DNA of 64,000 nucleotides, taken from the NCBI GenBank assembly GCA_964604705.1, contig CAZSAP010000012.1:33997-97996 (forward strand), in the 5' to 3' direction. Positions within the stretch are counted from its first letter, which is position 1; each line of letters starts with the position of its first letter. The DNA is from JAAXVQ01 sp964604705 (lineage in GTDB: Bacteria > Oederibacteriota > JAAXVQ01). This document shows positions 1 through 7,883 of the stretch, piece after piece. The notes under the pieces are model-generated. The model saw nothing but the letters and a program-made list of their open reading frames with translations. It was not told where the DNA came from and did not search any database. The position numbers were made by a program, and so were the translations under genes.

Positions 1-78
1 CACAAGTGAAGGATCAAGCACGCGTTCAACGGCGACAAAAAATGTATCGAGATCAAGATGAAAAACAGTACGCGACAT
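1..78 (-). CDS. dinB: DNA polymerase IV, N-terminal fragment (cut by window edge)
   Basis: The reverse strand from an ATG at 78 reads MSRTVFHLDLDTFFVAVERV and continues to the window edge, 26 codons in all. The pattern HLDLDTFFVAVE is the start of Y-family polymerases; the first D of DLD is a metal-binding catalytic Asp and the FF pair lies beside the steric gate. Pol IV carries out error-prone translesion synthesis and is usually induced by DNA damage. An AGAGGCG ribosome-binding site precedes the ATG, and the stop of the DUF3795-like gene is only 12 bases upstream, so it is probably the last gene of a lexA run. ImuB-type relatives cannot be excluded from 26 residues, but the DLD is catalytic-type. 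Confidence 0.8.
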   Translation of the reverse strand, partial: MSRTVFHLDLDTFFVAVERVLDPSLV

Positions 79-90
79 GCGCCAACGCCT

Positions 91-486
91 CTATAAATAC
101 TTGGACCCGCCTCGAGCTGCAGGCCGAGCTGCAGTCCCATGAATCACACGCTGCTCCTCTCGGGCCATAAAGAAGGCGTAGGCTGCGTATCCGCGGGCCT
201 TGATCTGGGCAATGCACGCCGCACGGTCCCAGTGGGCCAAACGCGCCCAGAGCCGCAACAGGGGATGATTGAAGGTGCGGCAATCGGATGCATGCAGGTG
301 CTCTCGGCAATCGGCGCAGCTGGCCACCTGCTGCGTTTGGGTGCAGGTGCGCACCCGACACCAGGTCGCCGCGCGGTTCTTGCGGCAACCGGGACATCGC
401 CCGTCACGGTATTTGGCACAGGCTCCGCAATATTGACCGCAGGCGGAAATAAGCTCGGGATTTGCAGTGATGGGGGCTCTCTGCAT
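91..486 (-). CDS. DUF3795-like cysteine-rich protein
   Basis: A 131-residue Cys-rich protein. The N-terminus carries SACGQYCGACAKYRDGRCPG, followed by further Cys pairs (CRVRTC, CADCREH), the spacing seen in DUF3795 proteins, a family of unknown function thought to bind metal. The start was placed at the ATG at 486 because an AGGAG lies about ten bases upstream; a longer reading to 528 would add a poor leader. It sits between lexA (57 bases upstream) and dinB (12 bases downstream) on the same strand, so it is probably co-transcribed with DNA-damage genes. No catalytic role can be assigned. Confidence 0.7.
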   Translation of the reverse strand: MQRAPITANPELISACGQYCGACAKYRDGRCPGCRKNRAATWCRVRTCTQTQQVASCADCREHLHASDCRTFNHPLLRLWARLAHWDRAACIAQIKARGYAAYAFFMAREEQRVIHGTAARPAARGGSKYL

Positions 487-542
487 GGGGGATTCAACTC
501 CTGGAAAAAATAAACACGTTCCTGCCACTCAACGACGCTGGC

Positions 543-1151
543 CTATTTCCTAATGCGGCGGAGTATGCCGATCACCACACCCTGAATCTGAAGGTCCTCG
601 GGTTTGACATAGATGGGTTGCATGCTGCTGTTGGCCGGTTGAAGGCGAATCTGTCCGGCTTCGCGATACAGGCGCTTGACCGTAGCTTCGTTGCCCACCA
701 AGGCCACAACGATCTCGCCGTTCTCGGCATGCGTGCGCTTCTCGACAATAATGTTGTCCCCATCCAAAATATGATCCTCGATCATGGAATGCCCTTTCAC
801 GGTCAGGACAAAGGTTTCACCGCGTCCCAAAAGATCCGGGGGGAGCATGATGGTATCAGGTTGCTCCAAGGCTTCAATGGGCGACCCGGCTGCGACCAAA
901 CCCAGCATGGGTACTTCACACGATTGCGACACCGGCGCTCGCTTATGGCTGACCTCCACCTGACGGGCCCGCCCTTCCTCACGATGCAGCATGCCTTTCT
1001 CTTCCAAGGTTTTCAAATGCTTGTGTACGGTCGCAACCGACGAAAGCCCAAAGTGTTCGCCGATTTCACGCAAGGTGGGTGCATACCCTTGCTTGCGGAT
1101 GTGCTCCTGCAAATAATCCAAAATATCTTTCTGCTTTTTTGTCAGTGCCAT
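543..1151 (-). CDS. lexA: LexA repressor
   Basis: SOS repressor of 202 residues. An N-terminal winged helix (residues 1-65, with the helix-turn-helix around APTLREIGEHFGLSSVATV) is followed by an S24-type self-cleaving domain. The cleavage site is Ala88-Gly89 (VAAGSP), with catalytic Ser122 (GHSMIEDHI) and Lys159 (NEATVKR). On RecA* contact LexA cuts itself and releases DNA-damage genes. The ATG at 1151 was chosen because GGAG lies just upstream and the protein then starts MALTKKQKDIL, typical of the family; the frame stays open to 1205. I saw no clear operator of known type near the start, so the binding site in this lineage is unknown. Upstream lies the VOC gene; downstream the DUF3795-like gene and dinB. 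Confidence 0.95.
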   Translation of the reverse strand: MALTKKQKDILDYLQEHIRKQGYAPTLREIGEHFGLSSVATVHKHLKTLEEKGMLHREEGRARQVEVSHKRAPVSQSCEVPMLGLVAAGSPIEALEQPDTIMLPPDLLGRGETFVLTVKGHSMIEDHILDGDNIIVEKRTHAENGEIVVALVGNEATVKRLYREAGQIRLQPANSSMQPIYVKPEDLQIQGVVIGILRRIRK

Positions 1152-1191
1152 GACCGTCTCCTCGCCGGGGGTGCGTATGGGGGTCATCCTA

Positions 1192-1572
1192 TCACCTTTG
1201 CGCAAACGTTAAAATAAAATCATTGCAATCGCGGAGAGAAAATTCTTCGGTCCCATAAAACGTGGAATGCAAGGCACTGACAATGTCAGCCGCTTTGGCC
1301 TGGAGGCGAGTATAAAGCGCTTGCACCCCTTCCAACTCAATGTGAAACGTCAAGGCCCCACCCTTGGGTTGGTGCTTGAACAACGGCAATTCCTCGCTTA
1401 AACTGCGACGGGTCTGGAACATAACCTCGACTTGATCGCATTTCATGAGGACCCAGTTCCAGGGTTGGCTCTGGGGTACGGTAATCACAGGCTCAAATCC
1501 CAATACAGTCTTGTAAAACTCCACTGTCCGCTCCATGTCATCCACCATAATGTTCGGCGTGCATTTTTTCAT
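1192..1572 (-). CDS. VOC (glyoxalase/bleomycin-resistance) family protein
   Basis: A 126-residue single-module vicinal-oxygen-chelate protein. It starts MKKCTPNIMVDDMERTVEFY, the typical first beta-alpha unit of the fold, and ends NDFILTFAQR, matching the final strand that carries a metal ligand in many members. Such proteins bind a divalent metal and act as glyoxalases, dioxygenases or resistance proteins; the substrate cannot be read from sequence. Its stop lies 40 bases before the lexA start on the same strand, so it may share a transcript with lexA. An AGGAGG-like site (complement of GCCTCCT) precedes the ATG. Confidence 0.8.
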   Translation of the reverse strand: MKKCTPNIMVDDMERTVEFYKTVLGFEPVITVPQSQPWNWVLMKCDQVEVMFQTRRSLSEELPLFKHQPKGGALTFHIELEGVQALYTRLQAKAADIVSALHSTFYGTEEFSLRDCNDFILTFAQR

Positions 1573-1682
1573 ACTAGCCTCCTAAGTGGAACGAATCCGC
1601 CCGGTCGTGGTCTTGCTGACAACTCAAGAGTTCGTTCCTGGGACCCAACAAAAACCAAAATCTACAAACATACAGGGTAAGT

Positions 1683-1705
1683 TGGAGGGGGGAGTCCCCC
1701 CTCCA
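1683..1705 (-). terminator. GC-rich hairpin after the hypothetical gene at 1734
   Basis: A 10-bp perfect stem (TGGAGGGGGG / CCCCCCTCCA) with a 3-base loop, beginning 28 bases past the stop of the minus-strand gene at 1734-2234. A T-rich stretch follows only about 25 bases later on the minus strand, so it is a terminator-like hairpin rather than a textbook intrinsic terminator. Confidence 0.4.
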
Positions 1706-1733
1706 GGCGCGTAAACCACACCGCGCGCATGCC

Positions 1734-2234
1734 TTACTTACATGTGACCACGCTTTCCCGTTCTAAGTGTTCCTCCACGGATGTGGATTCGACGGCATCC
1801 GGGGTGTGGGATGACGGTGTATCCTGGACATGGTCACCGACGTACATGGGTTCCACCGGTTCACTCCTGCGGGCCGCCGATCCCGGACCTTTCCCGGACA
1901 TCCTGCGCACCTGAAACACATGCTGGGGAATCTGCCACGAGTTCGCACGATCCAAGGCCCTGCGCTTGGACACCTCAAAACTCGGGGTTCCCTTCCCGGT
2001 TTCGCGGGATGCAACGGAAACGATCGGTATGGTTTCCGCACGATGCCTCCGCGTCCAACGGGATACCCGCTTCACCTGTGATGCACAAAACCGCACAAGT
2101 TTTTTCTCGGGGAGCACCAGACACTCGTCCAGCGTACGGTCGAGCTGTTCAACGACCAGCTTCGGATCCTTCCCTTTTTGGAAAATGACATTCAACAGCA
2201 TGGTCATGATGGTTGCATCTGTCGTGACGAACAT
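1734..2234 (-). CDS. hypothetical protein
   Basis: I do not recognise this 166-residue protein. It begins MFVTTDATIMTMLLNVIFQK, with a helical first 50 residues (KLVVEQLDRTLDECLVLPEK) and a charged, low-complexity second half rich in Arg, Ser, Glu and Pro. No signal peptide or membrane segment is evident. The start at 2234 was chosen because a strong AAGGAGGGAG site lies just upstream; the frame extends to 2273 without a better start. It stands alone between a VOC gene and tldD, with a hairpin after its stop. Nothing nearby suggests a function. Confidence 0.5.
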   Translation of the reverse strand: MFVTTDATIMTMLLNVIFQKGKDPKLVVEQLDRTLDECLVLPEKKLVRFCASQVKRVSRWTRRHRAETIPIVSVASRETGKGTPSFEVSKRRALDRANSWQIPQHVFQVRRMSGKGPGSAARRSEPVEPMYVGDHVQDTPSSHTPDAVESTSVEEHLERESVVTCK

Positions 2235-2619
2235 CGTTGCTCCCTCCTTTTCGTGTATTGAATTACCTTCCACGCGGTTATTCTAGCCTGCGTGAATTAA
2301 GGCCCGGTTAGCCGTCTGTGAAAATCGCATGAGCATCTCTGCCCGACCCGGCCTCTTCGTCCGGGGTTTTTTCGACCCCTGATTCGCTTTTGGGTTCAAC
2401 GGATTCGCACGGTTCAAGTGGCGAACAACTCAAAACCCGAGAACCAAAAAGCGAACAAAAAACGAAGATCGTGGTTAAAAAAAAGGCGGCGAACCTTTTT
2501 TTACAAATTTGGATTACTGCTTTTTTCTTTCTCTGTCCATGCCCAGCTGCATGATGGTGCAACTATATCTTCAAACGACCACTTTGTCAAGAAATAGTTT
2601 CGCTTTTTTTTCGCCTGCG
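2235..2619. other. intergenic stretch with a doubtful small ORF
   Basis: These 385 bases between the hypothetical gene and tldD are AT-richer than the flanks. On the minus strand an 84-codon frame (2308-2562) opens with TTG and encodes a basic N-terminus, a hydrophobic run and then VLSC, which could be a lipobox. It has no ATG and no clear ribosome-binding site, so I do not call it a gene. No strong promoter was seen. Confidence 0.3.
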
Positions 2620-4029
2620 TCAACCACCCACGGTAATCTCAGGAATCCGCAAAGTTGGTTGCGCATCGGCCACCGGCACTCCCTGTCCGTCTTTTCCACA
2701 CGTACCCAAACCGCGCCCCAAGTCCGAAGCCACACGGTCAATGGTCTTTAATACCTCAGAAGCGTTTCCAATCAAGGTCGTACCCAAAACGGGTTCGCCG
2801 ATGCTGCCGTTCTCAATGAGATAGGCTTCGTTTATCTCGAACACAAAATCACCGTTCACCGTGTTGACCTGTCCGCCCCCCATACGCACCACATACAAAC
2901 CTTTGGCCACAGAACGAATGACGGCCTGCGGATCATCTTCCCCGGGCAGGATCATGGTGTTGGTCATGCGTGGAATAGGGCGGTAGGCGTACGATTGCCG
3001 TCGCCCGTTCCCCGTAGGTGCGGCGCCCCCGCGCAGTGCGGTAATCCGATCGTGCATGAACCCGCGCAAGACGCCGTGCTCCACCAACAAGGTACGCTGT
3101 GCCGGCGTGCCTTCGTCATCAAACGCAAACGAACCTCGCCATCCCGTACGCGTGGCATCGTCGGCCACACTGATGAGCGGACTGGCAACGGTCTGACCCA
3201 CAAGGGGACCAAAAGGCGACAAACCGCGCTGCGCCAAGTCCGCTTCCAAGGCGTGCCCGATGGCTTCATGGATCATGGTCCCGCCGGCTTCGGCCGCCAA
3301 GACCACGCACCCGCGACCGGCCGGTGCGGAACGGGCTGTAAGCAGGCGCTCGGCGCGGGCTCCGGCCAAACGTCCGGTCTCCACGGCTGCGTGTTCGTGA
3401 AAATATTCCCAGCCTTGCGCACCGCCGGCCGACTCAAATCCGGTTTGATACCCCTGCTCGCTTTGCGCCACCGCATTCACCCAAAGGACCACATGCGTGC
3501 GCGCATCCTCACACCACTGCCCGTCCGAGCGCGCAATGCCCACATGCTGCTCGGTACCGCCCAAAAACGCAGTGACTTGTCGAATGTGCGCACCGGCTCC
3601 CCGCGCGGCGGTCTCGGCAGACTGAGCGGTGCGAATGCGTTCCTCCCAGGCAATGCCACTGGGAGGCTGGAGGCCCTCGCGTCCCGGGGCCAAGCGTTCG
3701 CGGCGCTCCATCACAGCCTTCCCCGAACCGGCTCCCACGGCCCGCACCAAATCGTGTGCGGCCGATTGAAGTCCTTCGGGAGTCATGTCGTTGGTACAGG
3801 CAAAAAATGTTTGATCCCCGCGAACCAAGCGCAACCCGGCGCCAAACTCACCGCCTTGCGTGAGCTGATCCAATTGGCCGTTCTCTATTTTTATGCGACC
3901 GCTGAGTGTGTCCTCCAAGAACACATCGGCAAAATCACAGCCCGCGCGGTTCAATACCTCGATCGCGGCAAAGGCCATGGTTTGCCAAGCTTGGGTACTT
4001 GTTGATTGTGCTTTATTCGAGTTCGACAC
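2620..4029 (-). CDS. tldD: TldD-type metalloprotease (modulator of DNA gyrase family)
   Basis: The TldD subunit of the TldD/TldE(PmbA) zinc protease, which degrades unfolded peptides and matures some RiPPs. The HEAIGHALEAD stretch holds the HExxxH zinc motif of TldD, lacking in TldE. The C-terminal part (MTNTMILPGEDD, GLYVVRMGGGQVNTVNGDF, GNASEVLKTIDRVA) is family-typical. Length is 469 residues from a GTG at 4029, chosen because AAGGAG lies five bases upstream; an ATG at 4059 would add ten residues but has no clear ribosome-binding site. TldE is not in the window. It lies downstream of the ketosynthase at 4163, separated by palindromic repeats. Confidence 0.9.
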   Translation of the reverse strand: MSNSNKAQSTSTQAWQTMAFAAIEVLNRAGCDFADVFLEDTLSGRIKIENGQLDQLTQGGEFGAGLRLVRGDQTFFACTNDMTPEGLQSAAHDLVRAVGAGSGKAVMERRERLAPGREGLQPPSGIAWEERIRTAQSAETAARGAGAHIRQVTAFLGGTEQHVGIARSDGQWCEDARTHVVLWVNAVAQSEQGYQTGFESAGGAQGWEYFHEHAAVETGRLAGARAERLLTARSAPAGRGCVVLAAEAGGTMIHEAIGHALEADLAQRGLSPFGPLVGQTVASPLISVADDATRTGWRGSFAFDDEGTPAQRTLLVEHGVLRGFMHDRITALRGGAAPTGNGRRQSYAYRPIPRMTNTMILPGEDDPQAVIRSVAKGLYVVRMGGGQVNTVNGDFVFEINEAYLIENGSIGEPVLGTTLIGNASEVLKTIDRVASDLGRGLGTCGKDGQGVPVADAQPTLRIPEITVGG

Positions 4030-4070
4030 ACGAGCTCCTTGGTGTACATGCGTAGCCATGATGGTGGTTT

Positions 4071-4147
4071 CTGTAGGGGTGCAATTTATTGCGCCCCTGT
4101 TATGGATAAAACAACGTCTCGGGCGTGATAAATCACGCCCCTACAGG
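4071..4147. repeat. pair of dispersed palindromic repeats
   Basis: Two related palindromes lie between the ketosynthase stop and tldD. One (about 4071-4102) reads GTAGGGGTGCAATTTATTGC then GCCCCT; the other (4121-4147) is GGGCGTGAT AA ATCACGCCC followed by CTACAGG, a 9-bp perfect inverted repeat. The same GTAGGGGCG... consensus recurs at 44191-44220, so this is a dispersed short repeat. No open frame is associated. Confidence 0.6.
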
Positions 4148-4162
4148 ATTACGCCGGCATTC

Positions 4163-5350
4163 CTAACTGCGCCCGAAAATAATGCTCGAGTTGTTACCGC
4201 CAAAGCCAAACGAATTGTTCATCACCGCATCCACCCGCAAGCGCAACGCGGCTTGGAGTGGAACAAACGTCAAGGCCGGGTCCGGTACTGTGCACCCGGT
4301 GTTCGGAGGCAGGCACTCCTGCAAAAGCGCAAGCACACAAAGCACCGATTCAATGGCTCCGGCCGCGCCCAGCGTATGCCCCAGCGCCCCTTTGACTGAA
4401 GAAATCGGCGGCACCGCGTCTCCAAAAATGCGGGCCAAGGCTTTGCCCTCAGCTGCGTCGTTGTCGGGCGTGCCTGTGCCATGGGCATTCACATACCCAA
4501 TCGCATCCGGCGTTAGATCGGCCTGGTGCAGGGCTTGGCGCATGGCCGCCTCTGCTCCCAACCCGTCCGGATGCGGCGCTGTGGCATGGTACGCATCGCA
4601 CGTATTCCCCGCACCCAAGACCCGCGCCAAAATCGCGGCCCCGCGCAAGCGTGCGTGGGACTCCGACTCCACCACCACGGCTCCCGCGCCTTCGCCGAGC
4701 GAAATGCCTTTGCGCTGAGCGTCAAACGGCTTGGAGCCAAGGGGATCGGCGATCAGCAACGAGTGAAACCCATTCACGGTCATGGCCGAGAGTGAGTCCG
4801 CACCCACAGCCAAGCAGACCGAAGCCTCGCCCTGCTCGACCAACTCCGCGGCCATGCTCACGGCATTGACACCCGACGAGCAGGCCGTGGAAAGGGTCGT
4901 GTTAAATCCCTGAATCTGCAACACATGCGCCAAGGTCTTGGACACAGAGCCGCCCAAGTGCCGACGCACCATGGCCATCTTCGGTTTCTTGCCTGCCCAG
5001 AGCTGACGGAAATATTCTTCGGTGGAAAGCATGCCCGCCACCGTGGTGCCTGCGATCAAGCCCCAGTCCGTACCGCCACGGGCAGCATGTTCGGCTGTAA
5101 GGCCGGCCTGCGCCAAAGCTTCGTGCGCCGCAGCTAAACCGAGTCGTTCGGTCCGGGATTCGGTCGCACCCGGCACTTCGTCCAAGGTACCTGTGACTTC
5201 ACCCACCGGGATCTCGCCGTAACGCGGTGATTCAAACAATGTCAGGCGTTTCAATCCCACCTGCCCAGCCACCAAGGCCTCAAATGTGGCCTGCGCTGTG
5301 CGACCCAGACTGGTGATGGCACCGACGCCGGTAATGACTGCCTTAGGCAT
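4163..5350 (-). CDS. beta-ketoacyl-ACP synthase (FabF-type)
   Basis: Claisen-condensing enzyme of 395 residues that extends an acyl chain on ACP with malonyl-ACP. The full Cys-His-His triad is visible: Cys157 in STACSSG, His290 in NAHGTGTPDND and His325 in GALGHTLGAAG. The N-terminus MPKAVITGVGAITSLG is typical. Its start overlaps the stop of the ACP gene by eight bases (ATGCCTAA), so the two are translationally coupled and probably work together. The genes around it (ACP, ketosynthases, dehydratase, thioesterase) point to a dedicated aryl-polyene-like or lipid pathway rather than primary fatty acid synthesis. It is the last gene of block one before tldD. Confidence 0.92.
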   Translation of the reverse strand: MPKAVITGVGAITSLGRTAQATFEALVAGQVGLKRLTLFESPRYGEIPVGEVTGTLDEVPGATESRTERLGLAAAHEALAQAGLTAEHAARGGTDWGLIAGTTVAGMLSTEEYFRQLWAGKKPKMAMVRRHLGGSVSKTLAHVLQIQGFNTTLSTACSSGVNAVSMAAELVEQGEASVCLAVGADSLSAMTVNGFHSLLIADPLGSKPFDAQRKGISLGEGAGAVVVESESHARLRGAAILARVLGAGNTCDAYHATAPHPDGLGAEAAMRQALHQADLTPDAIGYVNAHGTGTPDNDAAEGKALARIFGDAVPPISSVKGALGHTLGAAGAIESVLCVLALLQECLPPNTGCTVPDPALTFVPLQAALRLRVDAVMNNSFGFGGNNSSIIFGRS

Positions 5351-5606
5351 GCGCCCCCCGCTGTTGCGTGATGAATTCCGCCAGGGTCTTGACCGATTGG
5401 AACACCTTGCGCCCCACGGTAATGTCCGTGAGCTTGATGCCGTAATCCCGCTCCAACATCACCGCGAGTTCCAACGCATCGATCGAGTCCAACCCCAAAC
5501 CCACGCCAAAAAGCGGAGCCTCCGGATCAATCTGAGCGGGGGTCAAATGCTCCAAACGAAATGTGGTAATGATTTTGCCTTTCAATTCTTCGATCAATTC
5601 AGTCAT
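5343..5606 (-). CDS. acyl carrier protein
   Basis: An 87-residue acyl carrier protein. The phosphopantetheine attachment site is Ser41 in GLGLDSIDALE, with the usual acidic helix II after it. It carries the growing chain between ketosynthases, ketoreductase and dehydratase. It overlaps the ketosynthase at 4163-5350, which it probably serves. It differs from the ACP at 12143-12391 (only the DSxD core is closely shared), so the pathway uses two carriers, as aryl-polyene clusters do. An 88-base gap separates it from the half-ketosynthase upstream. Confidence 0.9.
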   Translation of the reverse strand: MTELIEELKGKIITTFRLEHLTPAQIDPEAPLFGVGLGLDSIDALELAVMLERDYGIKLTDITVGRKVFQSVKTLAEFITQQRGAHA

Positions 5607-5694
5607 GGTTCAACTCCTTGAAATAAAACTTCCGCGCAAACACGCGTATTGTTTAAGTTACAGTTCTTTAAATGCTGGGAGCGCGTTTTGTCTT

Positions 5695-6300
5695 TTAAAG
5701 TATAAACGTATTGTACACTGCGCCGGGCGCAAGTTCTCCCGAAATGGTCTGGACATCCCAGGTGCACTCCCCGGGATCCAGGCTCACCAAAAACGCCCAT
5801 CCTTCCACCTTGGGAGCCAAACCCAAAAACCGCGCCCCTTCGGCCAACACCGCATCGGCCTGCACAATCAAACAGCACGGCACACGCTTGCTCTGCAGCC
5901 AGGCCCACGCCAAGCCAAACGCATCGCCCACCCCGGCCTCGTGCAAGAAAACCATGTTCGGTCCATGGATCTTGTGCCGAATCGCCACCTCGGCCAACCC
6001 GGCCGAAGGCAAGGTATAGGGAAACAACTGGGGGCTGGCCAATTCCGGAGTCGCAACGGCCGAACGATAAAAGGCCAGATCCGGCTCCACACATCCGTGG
6101 GCCGTGGACAAGATCAATCCCATTTCTGAGTTTGGCGTCTCAGACGCCAGGACCTGTTCGGCTACCACACTAATTATTTTGGAGAGCGGGTCCAAGCGCG
6201 GGTACCGGTCAAAGGGACGCACACAGACTTGACTCCAAACCGGCAACTCGCCTTCCGGCGAGATCCAGCGCACGGCATTTAAAATCGTGACCGATTTCAT
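5695..6300 (-). CDS. ketosynthase N-terminal-like protein lacking the active-site Cys
   Basis: A 201-residue protein with the fold pattern of the N-terminal half of ketosynthases (PF13723 type), of the kind seen in aryl-polyene clusters. The stretch corresponding to the nucleophile loop reads VFLHEAGVGDAFG, with no Cys, and there is no C-terminal half with the two His residues. It therefore cannot condense by itself; it may be a chain-length or scaffold partner of the ketosynthase directly upstream, with which it overlaps by ATGA. That role is inference. The frame is intact and its codons resemble those of its neighbours, so it is unlikely to be a decaying pseudogene. Confidence 0.65.
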   Translation of the reverse strand: MKSVTILNAVRWISPEGELPVWSQVCVRPFDRYPRLDPLSKIISVVAEQVLASETPNSEMGLILSTAHGCVEPDLAFYRSAVATPELASPQLFPYTLPSAGLAEVAIRHKIHGPNMVFLHEAGVGDAFGLAWAWLQSKRVPCCLIVQADAVLAEGARFLGLAPKVEGWAFLVSLDPGECTWDVQTISGELAPGAVYNTFIL

Positions 6301-7439
6301 GCGGCACCTTCCAAAACCAAAACCGCATTAAATCCGCCAAACCCGGCAGACAAGGAAAGGGCCACGCCCCCGGCAGGCAAAGGACGCGGGGTCTGAATGA
6401 TCAGATCCAACGCCTCTTCCACCCCCGCGTGTTTCAACCCCGTCGTGGGCGGGGCCGAACGTCGAGATAACACTTCGAGGGTCAAGGCGGCTTCCACGAC
6501 ACCGGCCGCGCCCACCGTGTGTCCAGTGGTTCCTTTCAGGGTAGAAAGCGGAGGACCCGGAAGGCCAAAAACTTTGGCCATGGCCTTGGCTTCCATGGCG
6601 TCGTTGTACGCGGTTCCAGTGCCATGCGCATTCACGTAGATCACATCCCCGGGGGCACACGCGGCATGCTGCAACGCACGTTCACATGCCTGGGCCAGCC
6701 CGACACCTTCACGATTGGGCGCAGTCAAGTGGGTGGCGTCATTGGCCAATCCCCAACCACGCACGCGGCCTCGCATCACCGTGGGGCGATCCGCAGTCAA
6801 GATCATCACCGCTGCCGCCTCACCCAGGGTCAAGCCCTGACGATCACGATCAAAAGGACGGCATGGTTCAAGATCCAATGACTTTAAACTCGAGAATCCC
6901 GTAAGAATAAAATCCGAAAGCACATCGATGCCGATCACCACGGCCGTGGAACATACCCCCGCCTGCAGCTGTTCACCGGCATACGCAATCGCGGCCGAGC
7001 CCGAAGCGCACGCCAGAGAAACCATTTGTACCGGACCGTCCAAACCAAACTGTGTTTTCCACTCTTTCCAAAACGCCTTGCTTGCAGGGGACGTCGTGAC
7101 CGCCCCATCCCGGACAAACGCTTCCAAGGACGTTGTATCTTCTTTGGTGGTGGCCACCACCACCAAAGCCTCGCGCAAAGCCTCGCGGGAGACGCCGCCC
7201 TGACGCGCTTGCTCCAAAGCCTCCTGCATGGCCGGCGCGAGTAGGGCGCTTACAAGATCCTTGCCACCGTCCATGGCGCCTGCGACTTCCCCCGCCCAGG
7301 CGGTTTGGTAGCGTGTGGCGTCAAAACGCGCCATGCGCTTGAGTCCGCTCGCACCCGAAGACCAGGCGGAAAAAAGCGTCTCAACACCCTGGCCCACGCA
7401 ACTGTTCACCCCACACCCGGCTACCCAACATCCGTTCAT
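6297..7439 (-). CDS. beta-ketoacyl-ACP synthase (second of block one)
   Basis: A 380-residue ketosynthase with a complete triad: Cys144 (SLACASGSA), His272 (NAHGTGTAYND) and His307 (KGTTGHTVGAAG). It condenses malonyl-ACP with an acyl or aryl starter. The ATG at 7439 was chosen because it overlaps the thioesterase stop (CAATGA) and has GGGAG five bases upstream; a TTG at 7451 is less likely. Its 3' end overlaps the half-ketosynthase by ATGA. The pair recalls ketosynthase/chain-length-factor pairs, although here the partner is only half size. Confidence 0.9.
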   Translation of the reverse strand: MNGCWVAGCGVNSCVGQGVETLFSAWSSGASGLKRMARFDATRYQTAWAGEVAGAMDGGKDLVSALLAPAMQEALEQARQGGVSREALREALVVVATTKEDTTSLEAFVRDGAVTTSPASKAFWKEWKTQFGLDGPVQMVSLACASGSAAIAYAGEQLQAGVCSTAVVIGIDVLSDFILTGFSSLKSLDLEPCRPFDRDRQGLTLGEAAAVMILTADRPTVMRGRVRGWGLANDATHLTAPNREGVGLAQACERALQHAACAPGDVIYVNAHGTGTAYNDAMEAKAMAKVFGLPGPPLSTLKGTTGHTVGAAGVVEAALTLEVLSRRSAPPTTGLKHAGVEEALDLIIQTPRPLPAGGVALSLSAGFGGFNAVLVLEGAA

Positions 7440-7882
7440 TGCGACTCCCAACGTGCATACAATTGTTGAATAAGCGGGGGGCGTGTGAGCAGAAGCTCCC
7501 CTTGGAGGGTGGTCAACACTTGGAGGGTACGCCCTTCGGCCAGAAGCGTCGTGTCGCCGCTGCGCTTAACCTCGTACAAAATCTCTATCTTCGCAGCTTC
7601 GGTCCAGATAAAGTGTGCGGTCACTTCCAACTCATCGCCAAAACGCGCCGAGGCATGATACACCAGCTGGGCTTCGACCACGGGTGCGACAAACCCGGCC
7701 GCATGCATGTGCTGGTAAGAAAGCCCGTAGGCCTTGCCAAACCCATCCCGCGCTTCTTCAAAATAGTGAAGGTAATTGCCGTGCCAAACGATGGCCAACG
7801 CATCCACTTCCGAGAAGCGGACGGATACGCGGGCCGTAAACGATAATTTTTTATGCGGGGTAGGATCAAAGCGACGGCGCAC
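7436..7882 (-). CDS. 4-hydroxybenzoyl-CoA thioesterase-like hot-dog protein
   Basis: A 148-residue single hot-dog thioesterase. VRFSEVDALAIVWHGNYLHY contains the family motif, with the Asp and HGNY segment around the active site. It would release or proof-read acyl or aryl chains from CoA or ACP; in aryl-polyene clusters the comparable protein is ApeK. The GTG at 7882 was chosen because it lies one base after the stop of the dehydratase and has AAGGAA upstream; an upstream ATG at 7936 would run inside the dehydratase gene. Its stop overlaps the start of the next ketosynthase. Confidence 0.85.
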   Translation of the reverse strand: MRRRFDPTPHKKLSFTARVSVRFSEVDALAIVWHGNYLHYFEEARDGFGKAYGLSYQHMHAAGFVAPVVEAQLVYHASARFGDELEVTAHFIWTEAAKIEILYEVKRSGDTTLLAEGRTLQVLTTLQGELLLTRPPLIQQLYARWESQ

Positions 7883-7883
7883 G

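Noticed and set aside
1588..1638. GGAACGAA / TTCGTTCC inverted repeat upstream of the VOC gene as another nested element or LexA operator
   Set aside because: The arms are only 8 bp with a 35-base unpaired interior, there is no shared core with the other elements, and no LexA-box pattern I know fits.
2308..2562. Small lipoprotein-like frame after tldD
   Set aside because: It has only a TTG start, no ribosome-binding site and low-complexity AT-rich codons; noted only as doubtful.
2995..4005. 336-codon plus-strand frame opposite tldD
   Set aside because: TldD on the minus strand has its zinc motif and normal length; the opposite frame is a composition shadow without domain features.
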